From positions 1 through 64,000 of the forward strand of contig NZ_PNXY01000013.1 of NCBI RefSeq assembly GCF_002879865.1: 64,000 nt of DNA. Direction: 5' to 3'. Positions 17,496-26,333 of the stretch are shown here, one piece after another (position 1 is the stretch's first letter; every line of letters starts with the position of its first letter). The notes beneath the pieces were generated by a model. That model worked only from the letters and a program-made list of their open reading frames with translations. It was not told the origin of the DNA and made no database searches. Origin of the DNA: Paraburkholderia rhynchosiae. GTDB lineage: Bacteria > Pseudomonadota > Gammaproteobacteria > Burkholderiales > Burkholderiaceae. The translations under genes and the position numbers were made by a program.

Positions 17496-18686
17496 TCATT
17501 CCGTCAAAGCCTTCTGGCGAAAACGCTCGTCGACATGAGCAAGAAGATTGCGCGACAGACGCGTCGCGCGTCCCTGAATCATTCGGTCGGATAGGCGCGA
17601 AAACGCATAGGAGGCCGCGAGTACCGCCAGCACCGTCGCGATGAACAGTACCAGCGACGTCTCGCGGCCGCTTCGCCCGAACACGCCTTCAAAAAAGTGC
17701 AACGTCGCATAAACGCAGATGAAGTGCCACAGATAGATGCCATAGCTTTCTCGGCCGAGGGCGTCGGTGCAGCGGCGAATGAACATGCCACGCTGCTGTT
17801 CTTCGCCGCTCGCCGGACGGCTGCGCGAGCAGACGAGCAACAGAAACGCGACCGCGCTGCACGCGGCAAAGACCGGCGCAAGTTCATGCGCTTTAGCGAG
17901 CCACACGCCGAGCGCGGCGGTTATCAGCGAGAAGCCTGAGGCGAGCAGCAAAAGCAGGCACGCGGTGCGCCGTGTCACGCTGGCTGCGCCCGTCAGATGC
18001 GAGCGGAACGCGTACCAGGCCCACATCCCGACAATGAAGCATGGCCCTTGCACGGGCGGCCAGAAGTAGCTGAACGAGTTGTTGCTCACATGACAAACAA
18101 ACCCGTCATGGCAGCCGTTAGTCGCCAACGCGATGACCGACAGCGCCAGCAGCAATACTGTCGCGATCAGCAGGCGGACACGGTTCATTGCGACGAAAAA
18201 CAGCAGCGGCGCGATCAGATAGAACAGCATCTCCACACCGATCGACCATCCTCCGGGCACCACGTTGTTGATCGCGGTGGGTGATAGCGCGTGCAGAAAG
18301 AGCACGTTGAGCAGGATATCCGTGGCGCCATGCGCGCCCAGCACCCAGGCGCGTTCGTATCCAGACTGTGCCGCGCCGTAGCTGATGAACCCATACACTG
18401 CGATCGCCGCGTAGTACATCGGGGCAATGCGAAAGAAGCGCTTGATATAAAAGCGCAATGTGACGTGCGGTGCGCCTGTGCAACGCCCGAGTTCGGCTTC
18501 GAGTGTCATGAAGATCGTGATCGCGCTGATCACGAAGAACAGTTGCACGCCGTATTGGCCCATGCGCGCCAGGATCGCGACCTGGTGCGGCAGATTGGGA
18601 AACTGGAACGACAGGTGTACTGCAACGACACCGACGATCGCGAGCGCTCGACCGACATCGAGCGCGGCAACGCGTCTTTCTTTCAT
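17496..18686 (-). CDS. Acyltransferase 3 family membrane protein
   Basis: 396-residue multi-pass acyltransferase. The N-terminal signature VAALDVGRALAIVGVVAVHL has the conserved Arg and His, followed by GQYGVQLFFVISAITIFM and by the later motif YGIYLWHFICVYA. AGGAGG lies just before ATG 18686. It probably acylates a cell-surface glycan and is the second such gene in this region. A 24-bp perfect palindrome lies 22 bp upstream of its start codon. Confidence 0.87.
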   Translation of the reverse strand: MKERRVAALDVGRALAIVGVVAVHLSFQFPNLPHQVAILARMGQYGVQLFFVISAITIFMTLEAELGRCTGAPHVTLRFYIKRFFRIAPMYYAAIAVYGFISYGAAQSGYERAWVLGAHGATDILLNVLFLHALSPTAINNVVPGGWSIGVEMLFYLIAPLLFFVAMNRVRLLIATVLLLALSVIALATNGCHDGFVCHVSNNSFSYFWPPVQGPCFIVGMWAWYAFRSHLTGAASVTRRTACLLLLLASGFSLITAALGVWLAKAHELAPVFAACSAVAFLLLVCSRSRPASGEEQQRGMFIRRCTDALGRESYGIYLWHFICVYATLHFFEGVFGRSGRETSLVLFIATVLAVLAASYAFSRLSDRMIQGRATRLSRNLLAHVDERFRQKALTE

Positions 18687-18708
18687 CGGCTAGATCCTCC
18701 TCGGTGTT

Positions 18709-18732
18709 CGAGGCCGCCAATTGGCGGCCTCG
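18709..18732. repeat. 24-bp perfect palindrome upstream of the acyltransferase gene
   Basis: Twelve-base arms (CGAGGCCGCCAA and its complement) meet with no spacer. It could be an operator, or a strong hairpin in the acyltransferase leader. There is no T run on either side, so it is not a standard terminator. Confidence 0.6.
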
Positions 18733-18931
18733 AGCTTCGTGGACAGGATGCGTTTCCTCAAGTTCCTGCTTTTTTATGCTGGAAGCTGCGCGGTCCAACG
18801 GCGCACAGGCGGCTGGAGGTTGCCGTACGGGAGGCGGTCGAAGGTCCGCTTATCGCGCGTCTGAAGGCTGAGAATCCGCAACCAACCGCATCGATGCAGC
18901 GCATGATCCAGGCCGGCGTGGCCCTGCCCGC
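18733..18931. other. Gap after feruloyl-CoA synthetase with a possible coding remnant
   Basis: Non-coding space between the fcs stop and the acyltransferase leader. A plus-strand frame ending at TAA just before 18942 reads RLKAENPQPTASMQRMIQAG then VALPASR, with protein-like composition but no start, ribosome site or recognisable family. It may be a gene fragment or chance. Confidence 0.25.
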
Positions 18932-18979
18932 AAGCAGATAAGCAGATAGCCAGGTAAGCAGCTAAGCAGCTAAGCAGCC
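18932..18979. repeat. 8-bp tandem repeat (AAGCAGNT)
   Basis: Six units of eight bases: AAGCAGAT twice, a diverged unit AGCCAGGT, AAGCAGCT twice, and a final AAGCAGCC. The array lies just downstream of the fcs stop. Slippage-prone; no function is evident. Confidence 0.7.
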
Positions 18980-18992
18980 GCGTTGCCCGGCT

Positions 18993-20882
18993 TCACGCCC
19001 AGACGTGCGGCGCGTAAATCACGGCGGGGTCTCGCTGAGTTGTGTCGTGCAGCGCTTCCACCAACGGAGCGCGCTGCGTCAGCACGGCACGCTGATTGAT
19101 CGAGCCTTTGTCGGTAATCTCGCCGAGGTCGAGCGACGGCGCGACGTCGAGCAGACGCAGCCGTGCGATAGCGCTCGCACTGCCTGTCGATTCGCGGTTG
19201 AGCTGATCGAGCAGTTCAACGAAGAACTGACGCACGGCGGGTGCGTTCACAACCTCGAACGCACTCGCCGACGAAGGCAGTTGCGCGAGCCGCCGGCAAT
19301 CGTCGACTCTGGGAAAGACGAGCAGGCCGACGTCGTCGCGATTCAGACCCGTGACGACCACGTCCTGCACATACGGCGCTCCCGCTGAAATGACGCGAGC
19401 GCGCATCGGCCCTACGCTGACGAACGTGCCGGAGCTCAGCTTGAAGTCTTCGGCGATGCGGCCGTCGAACATCAGGCCCAACTCCGGTTGTTGCGGGTCG
19501 ACAAACTTCAGTGCATCGCCGCTACAGTAGTAGCCTTCGTCGTCGAACGACTTCGCGATGGATGCATCGTCCATTCGCCAGTAGCCGCGCATGACGTGCG
19601 GTCCGCGAAAACGGGCTTCGAGCTTGCCCGATACGGGCACGAGCTTCACTTCACAGCCGGGTGCCGGCACGCCCACGTAACCCGCGCACATGGCAGGCCG
19701 CGTCGTGAACAGACACGACGGCGAAGTCTCCGTCATGCCAAGACCCGCCATGATGCGGATGCGCTCGCCGCAGAAGCGCTCGGTGACTTGCTGCAGACGG
19801 TCCCACGCTGCCTGCGACAGTCCGGCTCCCGCGAAGAAATACACCTTCACGCGCGAGAAAAACGTCTCGCGCAACTGTGCGTCGGTTTCGAGCGCGCTGG
19901 TCAGTTCTTCCCAGCCCTTGGGCACATTGAAGTAGATCGTCGGTGCGATCTCACGAAGATTGCGCAGCGTTTCGTCGAACTTCTTGCCAACGGGCTTGCC
20001 GTCGTCGATATAGAGCGTGCCCCCGTTGTAGAGCGCGATGCCGGCGTTGTGACTGCCGCCGAAGGTGTGATTCCACGGCAGCCAGTCGACCAGAACAGGC
20101 GGCTCGTGAGCGAACTCGGGAAACGTTTCGAGCAGCATCTGCTGATTGCTGCACAGCATGCGATGCGTCGTCGGCACGGCCTTCGGCAACATGGTCGAGC
20201 CTGACGTGAAGAGGAATTTGGCTATGCTGTCCGCGTCGATGGATTCGTGCGCAGCATCGACGGTGGTTGCAACGGTGCTCAATAGCACGGACAGGTTCGT
20301 CACCTCACGCGTGCAGGAGCCCGTGGCCGTAACGACTTCGACATCGGCAGCAACGGTCGCGTCGATCGCGGCGGCAAACGCATTGGCATCGGTGGCGAAC
20401 ACGAGCCCGGGCGTGAGCAGGTCGAGCGTGTGGCGCAGTTTGCCGAAATCGCTGGAAACGAGCGAATATGCCGGCGAAATAGGCGCATACGGCACGCCGG
20501 CCCACATTGCGCCGAGCGCGATCATCATGTGTTCCAGATCGTTGCCGGAAAGAATCGCGACTGGCCGCTCGGCCGACAGCTTGCGATCGAGCAGCGCCTG
20601 GCCGATGGCCCGCGCGTGCTGCAACATCTGCGCGTAGCTGATGCCGTGCCATTGACCATCGGCGCCGCGGCGCGCAACGAGCCAACGGTCGGGATGCGCG
20701 CGCGCGCCGCTCGCGAGCCGGTCGGTCAGGCGCTTGGGATAGGCGCCGGGCAGGGCGGCGGACTCGATGTACCAGACATCTTCCTCGCGGCGAACGCGTG
20801 CGGGCGCCGATCCGATCCGCACCTCGCGATAGCGCACGGACGTGTCACTGTCGACACTGGATTGCGTCGGCTGGAAATTCAC
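18993..20882 (-). CDS. fcs: Feruloyl-CoA synthetase
   Basis: 629-residue acyl-adenylate-forming enzyme. It activates ferulate (and probably p-coumarate or caffeate) to the CoA thioester at the cost of ATP. The P-loop-like AMP motif is FLFTSGSTMLPKAV; WLPWNHTFGGSHNAG, YFFAGAGLSQ, AGLGMTETSP and YCSGDALKFVDP follow in order, and the C-terminal GEITDKGSINQRAVL holds the catalytic Lys region. The start is GTG 20882, seven bases after AGGAGA (20889-20894 on the reverse strand). It is the last gene of the ech-vdh-fcs unit, which defines the CoA-dependent non-beta-oxidative ferulate route. Confidence 0.92.
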   Translation of the reverse strand: MNFQPTQSSVDSDTSVRYREVRIGSAPARVRREEDVWYIESAALPGAYPKRLTDRLASGARAHPDRWLVARRGADGQWHGISYAQMLQHARAIGQALLDRKLSAERPVAILSGNDLEHMMIALGAMWAGVPYAPISPAYSLVSSDFGKLRHTLDLLTPGLVFATDANAFAAAIDATVAADVEVVTATGSCTREVTNLSVLLSTVATTVDAAHESIDADSIAKFLFTSGSTMLPKAVPTTHRMLCSNQQMLLETFPEFAHEPPVLVDWLPWNHTFGGSHNAGIALYNGGTLYIDDGKPVGKKFDETLRNLREIAPTIYFNVPKGWEELTSALETDAQLRETFFSRVKVYFFAGAGLSQAAWDRLQQVTERFCGERIRIMAGLGMTETSPSCLFTTRPAMCAGYVGVPAPGCEVKLVPVSGKLEARFRGPHVMRGYWRMDDASIAKSFDDEGYYCSGDALKFVDPQQPELGLMFDGRIAEDFKLSSGTFVSVGPMRARVISAGAPYVQDVVVTGLNRDDVGLLVFPRVDDCRRLAQLPSSASAFEVVNAPAVRQFFVELLDQLNRESTGSASAIARLRLLDVAPSLDLGEITDKGSINQRAVLTQRAPLVEALHDTTQRDPAVIYAPHVWA

Positions 20883-20989
20883 TTGTTGTCTCCTATATGG
20901 GCTCACGCCGTGAGCGCATGAGGCGCGGCGTGCTGTCTCCGTCTTGTGCGGAAAACGCCGGATTCGAAGATTCCGCTAACGGCGCGCCT

Positions 20990-22441
20990 CTAGATCGGAT
21001 AATGCCGCGGTCCCGTCTGGATCGTAATCCAGCGCAGATCCGTGAACTCCGCAATCGACGCCTTGCTGCCGAATCGGCCATAGCCGCTACCTTTCACACC
21101 ACCGAACGGCATCTGCGCTTCGTCGTGGACGGTCGGCCCGTTGATGTGGCAAATGCCCGACTCGATGCGCTTCGCGACCTGCATTGCGCGCGCGAGATCG
21201 CGGCTGAAAACGGCTGCGGACAATCCAAACTCGCTGTCGTTCGCCACTTGTACGGCCTCGTCGTCGCTGTCCACCCGCAGCACCGTGACGACCGGTGCGA
21301 ACGATTCTTCCGCGTACAGCTTCATCGCCGGACTCACGCGGTCGACAATGGTCGGCTGCATGATCGCGCCGGCGAGCGTGCCGCCGCCGAGTATCTTCGC
21401 GCCGTGATCGAGCGCGTCCTGCACAAGCGCCGCGGCGCGTTGCGCGGCCTGTGCGCTGACCATTGCGCCGAGCACGGCGCCAGCGGCAGTGGGCGCGTCA
21501 GCAATCAATGTGCGCGTTTTTGCGGCGAGCTTGTCGACCAGCGCATCGGCCACGCTTCGATGCGCGATCACGCGTTCAGTCGACATGCAGATTTGCCCCT
21601 GATTGAAAAACGCGCCGAACGCGATCGCATCCACGGCGGCGTCAAGGTCCGCGTCGTCGAGCACGAGAACGGGTGCCTTGCCGCCGAGTTCGAGCAACGC
21701 GGGCTTCAGGTACCTGGCCGCGTGCATGGCGATAATGCGCCCGACGTGCGTCGAGCCCGTGAAGTTCACACGCCGCACGGCAGGATGTGCAATCAGCCTT
21801 TCGACGATGGCAGGCGCGTCGTCGGGCGCGTTGGTCACGACGTTGATGACGCCGTCTCCGAGCCCCGCTTCATGCAACACGCTGCCGATCATTCTGTGCA
21901 CGGCCGGACACGCTTCGGATGCCTTCAGCACGACCGTGTTGCCGCACGCGAGCGGCATCGCGACGGCGCGGGTGCCGAGAATCACGGGGGCATTCCACGG
22001 CGCGATGCCGAGCACCACGCCGCACGGCTGACGAACGGCAAGCGCGATGTTGTCGGGCGTATCGGTCGGAATGACGCTGCCGTCGATCTGCGTGGTCATT
22101 GCCGCTGCTTCGCGCAGCATGTTCGCCGCGAGATGCACGTTGAAGCCGTACCAGTTCGCCATCGCGCCCGTTTCCGCCATGCCGCATTCGATGAATGCGC
22201 CGGCTCGCGCGTCCATGATGTCGGCGGCTTTCAGCAGGCGCGTTCGGCGCTCCGTCGGCCGCAACGCGGACCAGGCGGGAAACGCGGCGGCGGCGGCTTC
22301 AACCGCGGCGTCGGCGTCGGCGAGTGTGGCCGCCGGCGCGCGCGAAGCCACGCTGCCGGTGACCGGGTTCGTCCGGTCGAAGGTCGCGCCGCTGGATGCC
22401 GGACGGTCCTTGCCTCCGATCAACATACTCACTTCGTTCAC
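20990..22441 (-). CDS. vdh: Vanillin (salicylaldehyde-type) dehydrogenase
   Basis: 483-residue NAD(P)-dependent aldehyde dehydrogenase. The nucleotide motif is VNFTGSTHVGRI; the general base Glu is in LLELGGKAP and the nucleophile Cys in NQGQICMST. The C-terminus has MPFGGVKGSGYGRFG. GTG 22441 is the start because AAGGAGA lies just upstream; the frame upstream of it is repetitive and unlike the family. Between fcs and ech its substrate should be vanillin, giving vanillate. Enzymes for vanillate demethylation are not in the window. Confidence 0.9.
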   Translation of the reverse strand: MNEVSMLIGGKDRPASSGATFDRTNPVTGSVASRAPAATLADADAAVEAAAAAFPAWSALRPTERRTRLLKAADIMDARAGAFIECGMAETGAMANWYGFNVHLAANMLREAAAMTTQIDGSVIPTDTPDNIALAVRQPCGVVLGIAPWNAPVILGTRAVAMPLACGNTVVLKASEACPAVHRMIGSVLHEAGLGDGVINVVTNAPDDAPAIVERLIAHPAVRRVNFTGSTHVGRIIAMHAARYLKPALLELGGKAPVLVLDDADLDAAVDAIAFGAFFNQGQICMSTERVIAHRSVADALVDKLAAKTRTLIADAPTAAGAVLGAMVSAQAAQRAAALVQDALDHGAKILGGGTLAGAIMQPTIVDRVSPAMKLYAEESFAPVVTVLRVDSDDEAVQVANDSEFGLSAAVFSRDLARAMQVAKRIESGICHINGPTVHDEAQMPFGGVKGSGYGRFGSKASIAEFTDLRWITIQTGPRHYPI

Positions 22442-22532
22442 GATGGCTGTCTCCTTTGCATGCTTTTCCCGCGTGCCCCGCGCAGGTACGCAGGGCACGC
22501 AGGGCACGGGATGAATATTCATTCGGCGCTCA

Positions 22533-23369
22533 TTATTCAGTGCGCTTATACGCCTGAAGGCCCGGCTTGATCGACTTCTGGTCGAGGAACTGCCGCAGTC
22601 CTTCCTCGCGCCCTTTCTCGGGATCGCGCAGTTGTGCCTGGTCCAGCTTCGCGTACAGGTAGTCTTCGTTCTGCTCCCACGTCAGTTCGCGCGAGCGCTT
22701 GAAGCCATGCTTGGCGGCGCGCAGAACCACAGGGTTCTTTTCGAGCAGCTTCGCGGCCAACGCGATGGTTTCGTCGCGGAGCTGTTCGCGCGGGACGCTC
22801 TTGTTGACGAGACCCATTGCAGCGGCTTGTGGGCCGTCGAACGTGTCGCCGGTCATGATGTAGTACAGCGCCTGCCGATGCCCGACCGTATCGGCCATTG
22901 CCTTGCTGACCAGATTGCCCGGCGGAATGCCCCAGTTGATTTCGGAGAGGCCGAACACGGCTTCGTCGGCGGCAATCGCGAGATCGCACGCGACGAGCGG
23001 CGAGAAGCCGCCGCCGAAACACCAGCCGTTGACCATGGCGATAGTCGGCTTAGAGTACATGCGCAGCAGTTTCCACTGCCACTGGCATGCGTCGCGGCGA
23101 ATCTTTTCCTGCAGGATTTCCGGGCCGGCGTCGACTTCGCGGAAGTATTCCTTCAGGTCCATGCCCGCCGTCCATGCATCGCCCGCACCCGTCAGGACCA
23201 GCACCCTCGCGTCCGCGTCCAGTTCCAACGTTTCCAGTACCTGCACCATTTCGCTATTGAGCGTGGGGCTCATCGCGTTGCGCTTCTCGGGACGATTGAA
23301 CGTCACCCATGCGATGCCTTCCTGAACCTTCACGTCGACCGTTTTCCAGCGACCCTCATAACTTGCCAT
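22533..23369 (-). CDS. ech: Feruloyl-CoA hydratase/lyase
   Basis: 278-residue crotonase-fold enzyme that hydrates feruloyl-CoA and cleaves it to vanillin and acetyl-CoA. Ser123 (GGGFSPL), Glu143 (LSEINWG), Tyr75 (LKEYF) and Tyr239 (EDYLYAK) fall at the residue numbers I recall for the Pseudomonas fluorescens hydroxycinnamoyl-CoA hydratase-lyase active site. GGAGC precedes ATG 23369. It is the first gene of the minus-strand arm, behind a predicted promoter bracketed by two palindromes. Confidence 0.95.
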   Translation of the reverse strand: MASYEGRWKTVDVKVQEGIAWVTFNRPEKRNAMSPTLNSEMVQVLETLELDADARVLVLTGAGDAWTAGMDLKEYFREVDAGPEILQEKIRRDACQWQWKLLRMYSKPTIAMVNGWCFGGGFSPLVACDLAIAADEAVFGLSEINWGIPPGNLVSKAMADTVGHRQALYYIMTGDTFDGPQAAAMGLVNKSVPREQLRDETIALAAKLLEKNPVVLRAAKHGFKRSRELTWEQNEDYLYAKLDQAQLRDPEKGREEGLRQFLDQKSIKPGLQAYKRTE

Positions 23370-23450
23370 GTTCGTAGCTCCAGCGCGACTGTGCGCGTAT
23401 CAATGTATGTCGTGATGTGCAAGCACCCGATACCGTCTGCATGAGCGTTG

Positions 23451-23473
23451 TTGTATCAGGTAGCCTGATACAA
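23451..23473. promoter_or_regulatory. Ferulate divergon operator 1
   Basis: Perfect 10-bp inverted repeat: arm TTGTATCAGG at 23451-23460, spacer TAG, arm CCTGATACAA at 23464-23473. It starts at the -10 edge of the predicted ech promoter and covers its start point. Confidence 0.75.
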
Positions 23474-23501
23474 GTCTAGTATCAAGCGGCCTGAGACACA
23501 A
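23473..23501 (-). promoter_or_regulatory. Predicted ech-vdh-fcs promoter
   Basis: Read on the minus strand: TTGTGT at 23501-23496 and TAGACT at 23478-23473, with a 17-bp spacer. The spacer is occupied by operator 2, and operator 1 follows the -10 box. Confidence 0.5.
23477..23499. promoter_or_regulatory. Ferulate divergon operator 2
   Basis: Imperfect copy of operator 1: left arm TAGTATCAAG, spacer CGG, right arm CCTGAGACAC. Each arm matches operator 1 at 8 of 10 positions. Centre-to-centre distance is 26 bp. Confidence 0.6.
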
Positions 23502-23654
23502 TCGTTGTGTGATCGGGGAAAACCCTTGAGCGCGGGCCTGCCACCACCAGTGTGCGCCGCAATCGCCACGCCGGCACGGGCTCCACGAGATTGCCGCCGT
23601 TCAATGTGCGCAAGCCGCGTGTAGCACCTGGGGTATTCACCAGACATCCTTACC

Positions 23655-23683
23655 TTGTTTTGTCAGGGTGCCTGATATTTAAT
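23655..23683 (+). promoter_or_regulatory. Predicted promoter of the transporter-porin-esterase operon
   Basis: TTGTTT at 23655-23660 and TTTAAT at 23678-23683 with a 17-bp spacer, which is filled by operator 3. The leader to ATG 23870 would be about 180 bp and contains operator 4. Confidence 0.45.
23658..23680. promoter_or_regulatory. Ferulate divergon operator 3
   Basis: Core TGTCAGG, spacer GTG, CCTGATA at 23661-23677. Outer positions diverge from operator 1. It lies within the predicted plus-strand promoter. Confidence 0.6.
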
Positions 23684-23742
23684 ATCCTCCATCGCGATGA
23701 GTTCTGGCGCGTTCTTACGAACGCGCTTTTGTTCACCCACAG

Positions 23743-23759
23743 TGTCAGGCAGCCTGACA
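23743..23759. promoter_or_regulatory. Ferulate divergon operator 4
   Basis: Perfect 7-bp arms TGTCAGG and CCTGACA with spacer CAG. It shares the TCAGG-N3-CCTGA core of the other three sites. Confidence 0.65.
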
Positions 23760-23869
23760 TTATGGGCGCGACGAGGAAGCATGTGGCGGCCATCGACAAT
23801 AAGCAGCAACCAACTTGCATGGGACCGGAGTCAGTGCTTTGCATGAACTCTGGCCGACAGGAGACAGAC

Positions 23870-25111
23870 ATGAAATCCACCAGAACAGTACTGCCAGGAG
23901 ACGGCATCACGCAGACCACCGCGCGTACCGGCGCCGTCATGACGTTGAGTCTTTGTTTTGCGGTTGCCCTTCTCGAAGGGCTGGACCTTCAATCGGTGGG
24001 CGTCGCGGCGCCACGTATGGCACGCGAATTCGGCCTGAGCGTCGCGCAAATGGGCCTTGCGTTTAGCGCGGGTACGTTCGGCCTGTTACCCGGCGCGATG
24101 TTGGGCGGCCGTCTGGCGGACCGTATCGGTCGCAAGCGGATACTGATTCTGTGCGCATGCCTATTCGGCCTGCTGTCTATTGCGACCGCGCTGGTCAGCA
24201 GCTTCGGCATGCTGGTTTTCGTGCGCGTGTTGACGGGCATTGGTCTGGGCGGCGCGTTGCCGAACCTGATCGCGCTGTCGTCCGAAGCCGTGTCGCCGAA
24301 GGCGCGCAACACAGCCGTCAGCGTGATGTATTGCGGCATTCCGTTCGGCGGGGTGATCGCTTCGATTGTCGGGATCATCAGCATCGGCGATACGGAATGG
24401 CGTCATATCTTCTATGTCGGCGGCGCTGGGCCGCTCATTCTTGTGCCGCTGCTGCTTGCATTCCTGCCTGAGTCCAGCGCGTTTCAAAAAGCGTCGCACG
24501 GCATGAGCGCGAAGCCCGCGCCGATCGGCGAGGTGCTGTTCGGCGGGAGTCGCGGTCTTTCGACACTGCAGATCTGGATCAGCTACTTCTGCACGCTGAT
24601 CGTTCTGTACTTCCTGCTGAACTGGCTGCCGTCGCTGATGGCAGCACGCGGACTCGCGCGCGCGGAAGTGGGCTACGTGCAGATCTTCTTCAACATTGGC
24701 GGCGGACTGGGCGCGCTTTTCATCGGCATGTTGATGGACCGGCTGCGCGGAGGCCTCGTGGTGTCCGGCATGTACATCGGGATCATCGCGTCGCTCGCGG
24801 CGTTGTCGATCGCGCCTGGCTTCGCGGCGCTGACCGTATCGGCGTTCTTTGCGGGGATGTTCGTGATCGGCGGGCAATCGGTGCTGTATGCGCTTTCCGC
24901 CGCTTTCTACCCGACGGCGATGCGCGGCACCGGCGTCGGCGCAGCGGTAGCAGTCGGCCGCGTGGGTTCGGTGGTCGGCCCGCTCGCGGCGGGCCAGTTG
25001 CTGGCAATGGGACGCAGTTCATCGACGGTGATCGGCGCGAGCATTCCCGTCACGCTGATTGCCGCGGCGGCCGCGCTGCTGCTGATCCGCCGCCCGCGCG
25101 CCACCGACTGA
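23870..25111 (+). CDS. MFS transporter, aromatic acid:H+ symporter type
   Basis: 413 residues with 12 predicted membrane helices. The family signature near helix 1 is FAVALLEGLDLQSVGVAAP; loop 2-3 reads GGRLADRIGRKRILILC. The fit to the AAHS group (PcaK/VanK-like) is good. ATG 23870 follows CAGGAG; the long upstream frame runs through operator sequences and is not coding. It heads the plus-strand arm of the ferulate locus, so hydroxycinnamate or vanillate uptake is the likely role. Confidence 0.88.
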   Translation: MKSTRTVLPGDGITQTTARTGAVMTLSLCFAVALLEGLDLQSVGVAAPRMAREFGLSVAQMGLAFSAGTFGLLPGAMLGGRLADRIGRKRILILCACLFGLLSIATALVSSFGMLVFVRVLTGIGLGGALPNLIALSSEAVSPKARNTAVSVMYCGIPFGGVIASIVGIISIGDTEWRHIFYVGGAGPLILVPLLLAFLPESSAFQKASHGMSAKPAPIGEVLFGGSRGLSTLQIWISYFCTLIVLYFLLNWLPSLMAARGLARAEVGYVQIFFNIGGGLGALFIGMLMDRLRGGLVVSGMYIGIIASLAALSIAPGFAALTVSAFFAGMFVIGGQSVLYALSAAFYPTAMRGTGVGAAVAVGRVGSVVGPLAAGQLLAMGRSSSTVIGASIPVTLIAAAAALLLIRRPRATD

Positions 25112-25180
25112 CGAGCAACTCTCAAAAGCCGACCCTTGAAAGCGACCCTGAAAAAAACACAACGTTTGGAGACAACGACG

Positions 25181-26323
25181 ATGCAAACCATCACGACCCG
25201 CCTTCTGATATCCGGCGCGCTCTGCGCGCTGAGCACGACGGCACTCGCCCAATCGAGCGTCACGCTGTACGGAATCATCGATACGGGCATCGAATATGTA
25301 TCGCATGCAAACGCCGCAGGCGGCCATGTGTTTCGCATGCCCGCCGTGACGGGCGAGCTGCCTTCGCGCTGGGGCTTGCGCGGCGTCGAAGATCTCGGCG
25401 GCGGCTATAGCGCCGTCTTCACGCTGGAAAGCGGCTTTAACGTCCGCGACGGCAGTTCGGGCCAGGGCGGCCGGCTGTTCGGACGACAGGCGTTCGTCGG
25501 CCTCAAGGGCCCGTATGGAACGGTGGCATTCGGCCGGCAATACACGATGACGTATCTGGCCTTGCAGGGCGCCGACATCATCGGACCGGACATCTACGGC
25601 ATGGGTTCGCTCGACGCGTACGTCCCCAATGCGCGCGCCGACAACGCGGTCACCTACATGGGCGCATTCAAGGGCTTCACGCTCGGCGCGAGCTATTCGT
25701 TCGGCCGCGATTCGGCGGGCACCGGCAATTCGCCGGGGCAGGGCACCTGCACGGGCTCGGTGCCGGGACATCAGACCGAATGCCGCGACTGGTCGGTGAT
25801 GCTCAAGTACGACGCGCCGAACTTCGGCATTGCGGCTTCCTACGAGGAACAGCGCGGCGGCACGAGTGCGCAGGCGAATTTCTTCGACGGTGTGGCGCCC
25901 ACGCGTCTCGCCAATGCCGCCGATAAGGACGCCCGCACGCATGTCAGCGCCTATGCGCAATACGCGGGCGTGAAGCTCGGCGCCGGCTGGCTTGGCCGGC
26001 GCGTCGTGACGGATTCGCCCGCCGTGCCGAACGTGCGCTCGGATCTTTTCTTCGTCGGCGCTTCGTATTTCGTGACGCCGGCGTTTCTCGTCGATGGAGA
26101 AGTTTTCCGCATCGTCAACAGTGCCCACGACTCGCGGGCGACGATGGGCACACTGCGCACCACCTATCTGCTGAGCAAGCGCTCGTCCGTGTATGCGCAG
26201 GCGGCCTATCTCGCCAATAGCGCGAAGGCGCGTTATTCGGTGAGCGGCGGCGGTGGCGGTACGACGCCCGCTGCCGGCATCGGACAAACAGGTGTGATGG
26301 TCGGCATCAAACACGCGTTCTAG
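25181..26323 (+). CDS. Outer membrane porin (Gram-negative porin family)
   Basis: 380-residue beta-barrel porin. The signal peptide ends at ALAQ before SSVTLYGIIDTGIEY. Other landmarks are SRWGLRGVEDLGGGYSAVF, FGRQAFVGLKGPYGTVAFGR and the C-terminal aromatic in IKHAF needed for assembly. TTGGAG precedes ATG 25181. It differs clearly from the two closely similar porins at 52729 and 60750. Its position between transporter and esterase genes suggests a channel for hydroxycinnamates or their esters. Confidence 0.92.
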   Translation: MQTITTRLLISGALCALSTTALAQSSVTLYGIIDTGIEYVSHANAAGGHVFRMPAVTGELPSRWGLRGVEDLGGGYSAVFTLESGFNVRDGSSGQGGRLFGRQAFVGLKGPYGTVAFGRQYTMTYLALQGADIIGPDIYGMGSLDAYVPNARADNAVTYMGAFKGFTLGASYSFGRDSAGTGNSPGQGTCTGSVPGHQTECRDWSVMLKYDAPNFGIAASYEEQRGGTSAQANFFDGVAPTRLANAADKDARTHVSAYAQYAGVKLGAGWLGRRVVTDSPAVPNVRSDLFFVGASYFVTPAFLVDGEVFRIVNSAHDSRATMGTLRTTYLLSKRSSVYAQAAYLANSAKARYSVSGGGGGTTPAAGIGQTGVMVGIKHAF

Positions 26324-26333
26324 GAGACATGAA

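Larger units (their letters stand above)
23370..23869. other. Control region of the ferulate divergon
   Basis: A 500-bp gap between two divergent operons. It holds two promoter predictions and four related palindromes, listed separately. Short frames inside it, such as 23456-23647 on the minus strand, overlap these sites and look like chance. No regulator gene is present. Confidence 0.7.

Noticed and set aside
20798..22570. Plus-strand open frame of 590 codons opposite fcs and vdh
   Set aside because: Arg/His-rich composition typical of antisense shadows in GC-rich genes; the minus-strand enzymes have full family motifs and ribosome sites.
23456..23647. Small minus-strand frame in the ferulate control region, considered as a missing regulator
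   Set aside because: 63 residues without HTH, overlaps two operator palindromes and the predicted promoter, no ribosome site.
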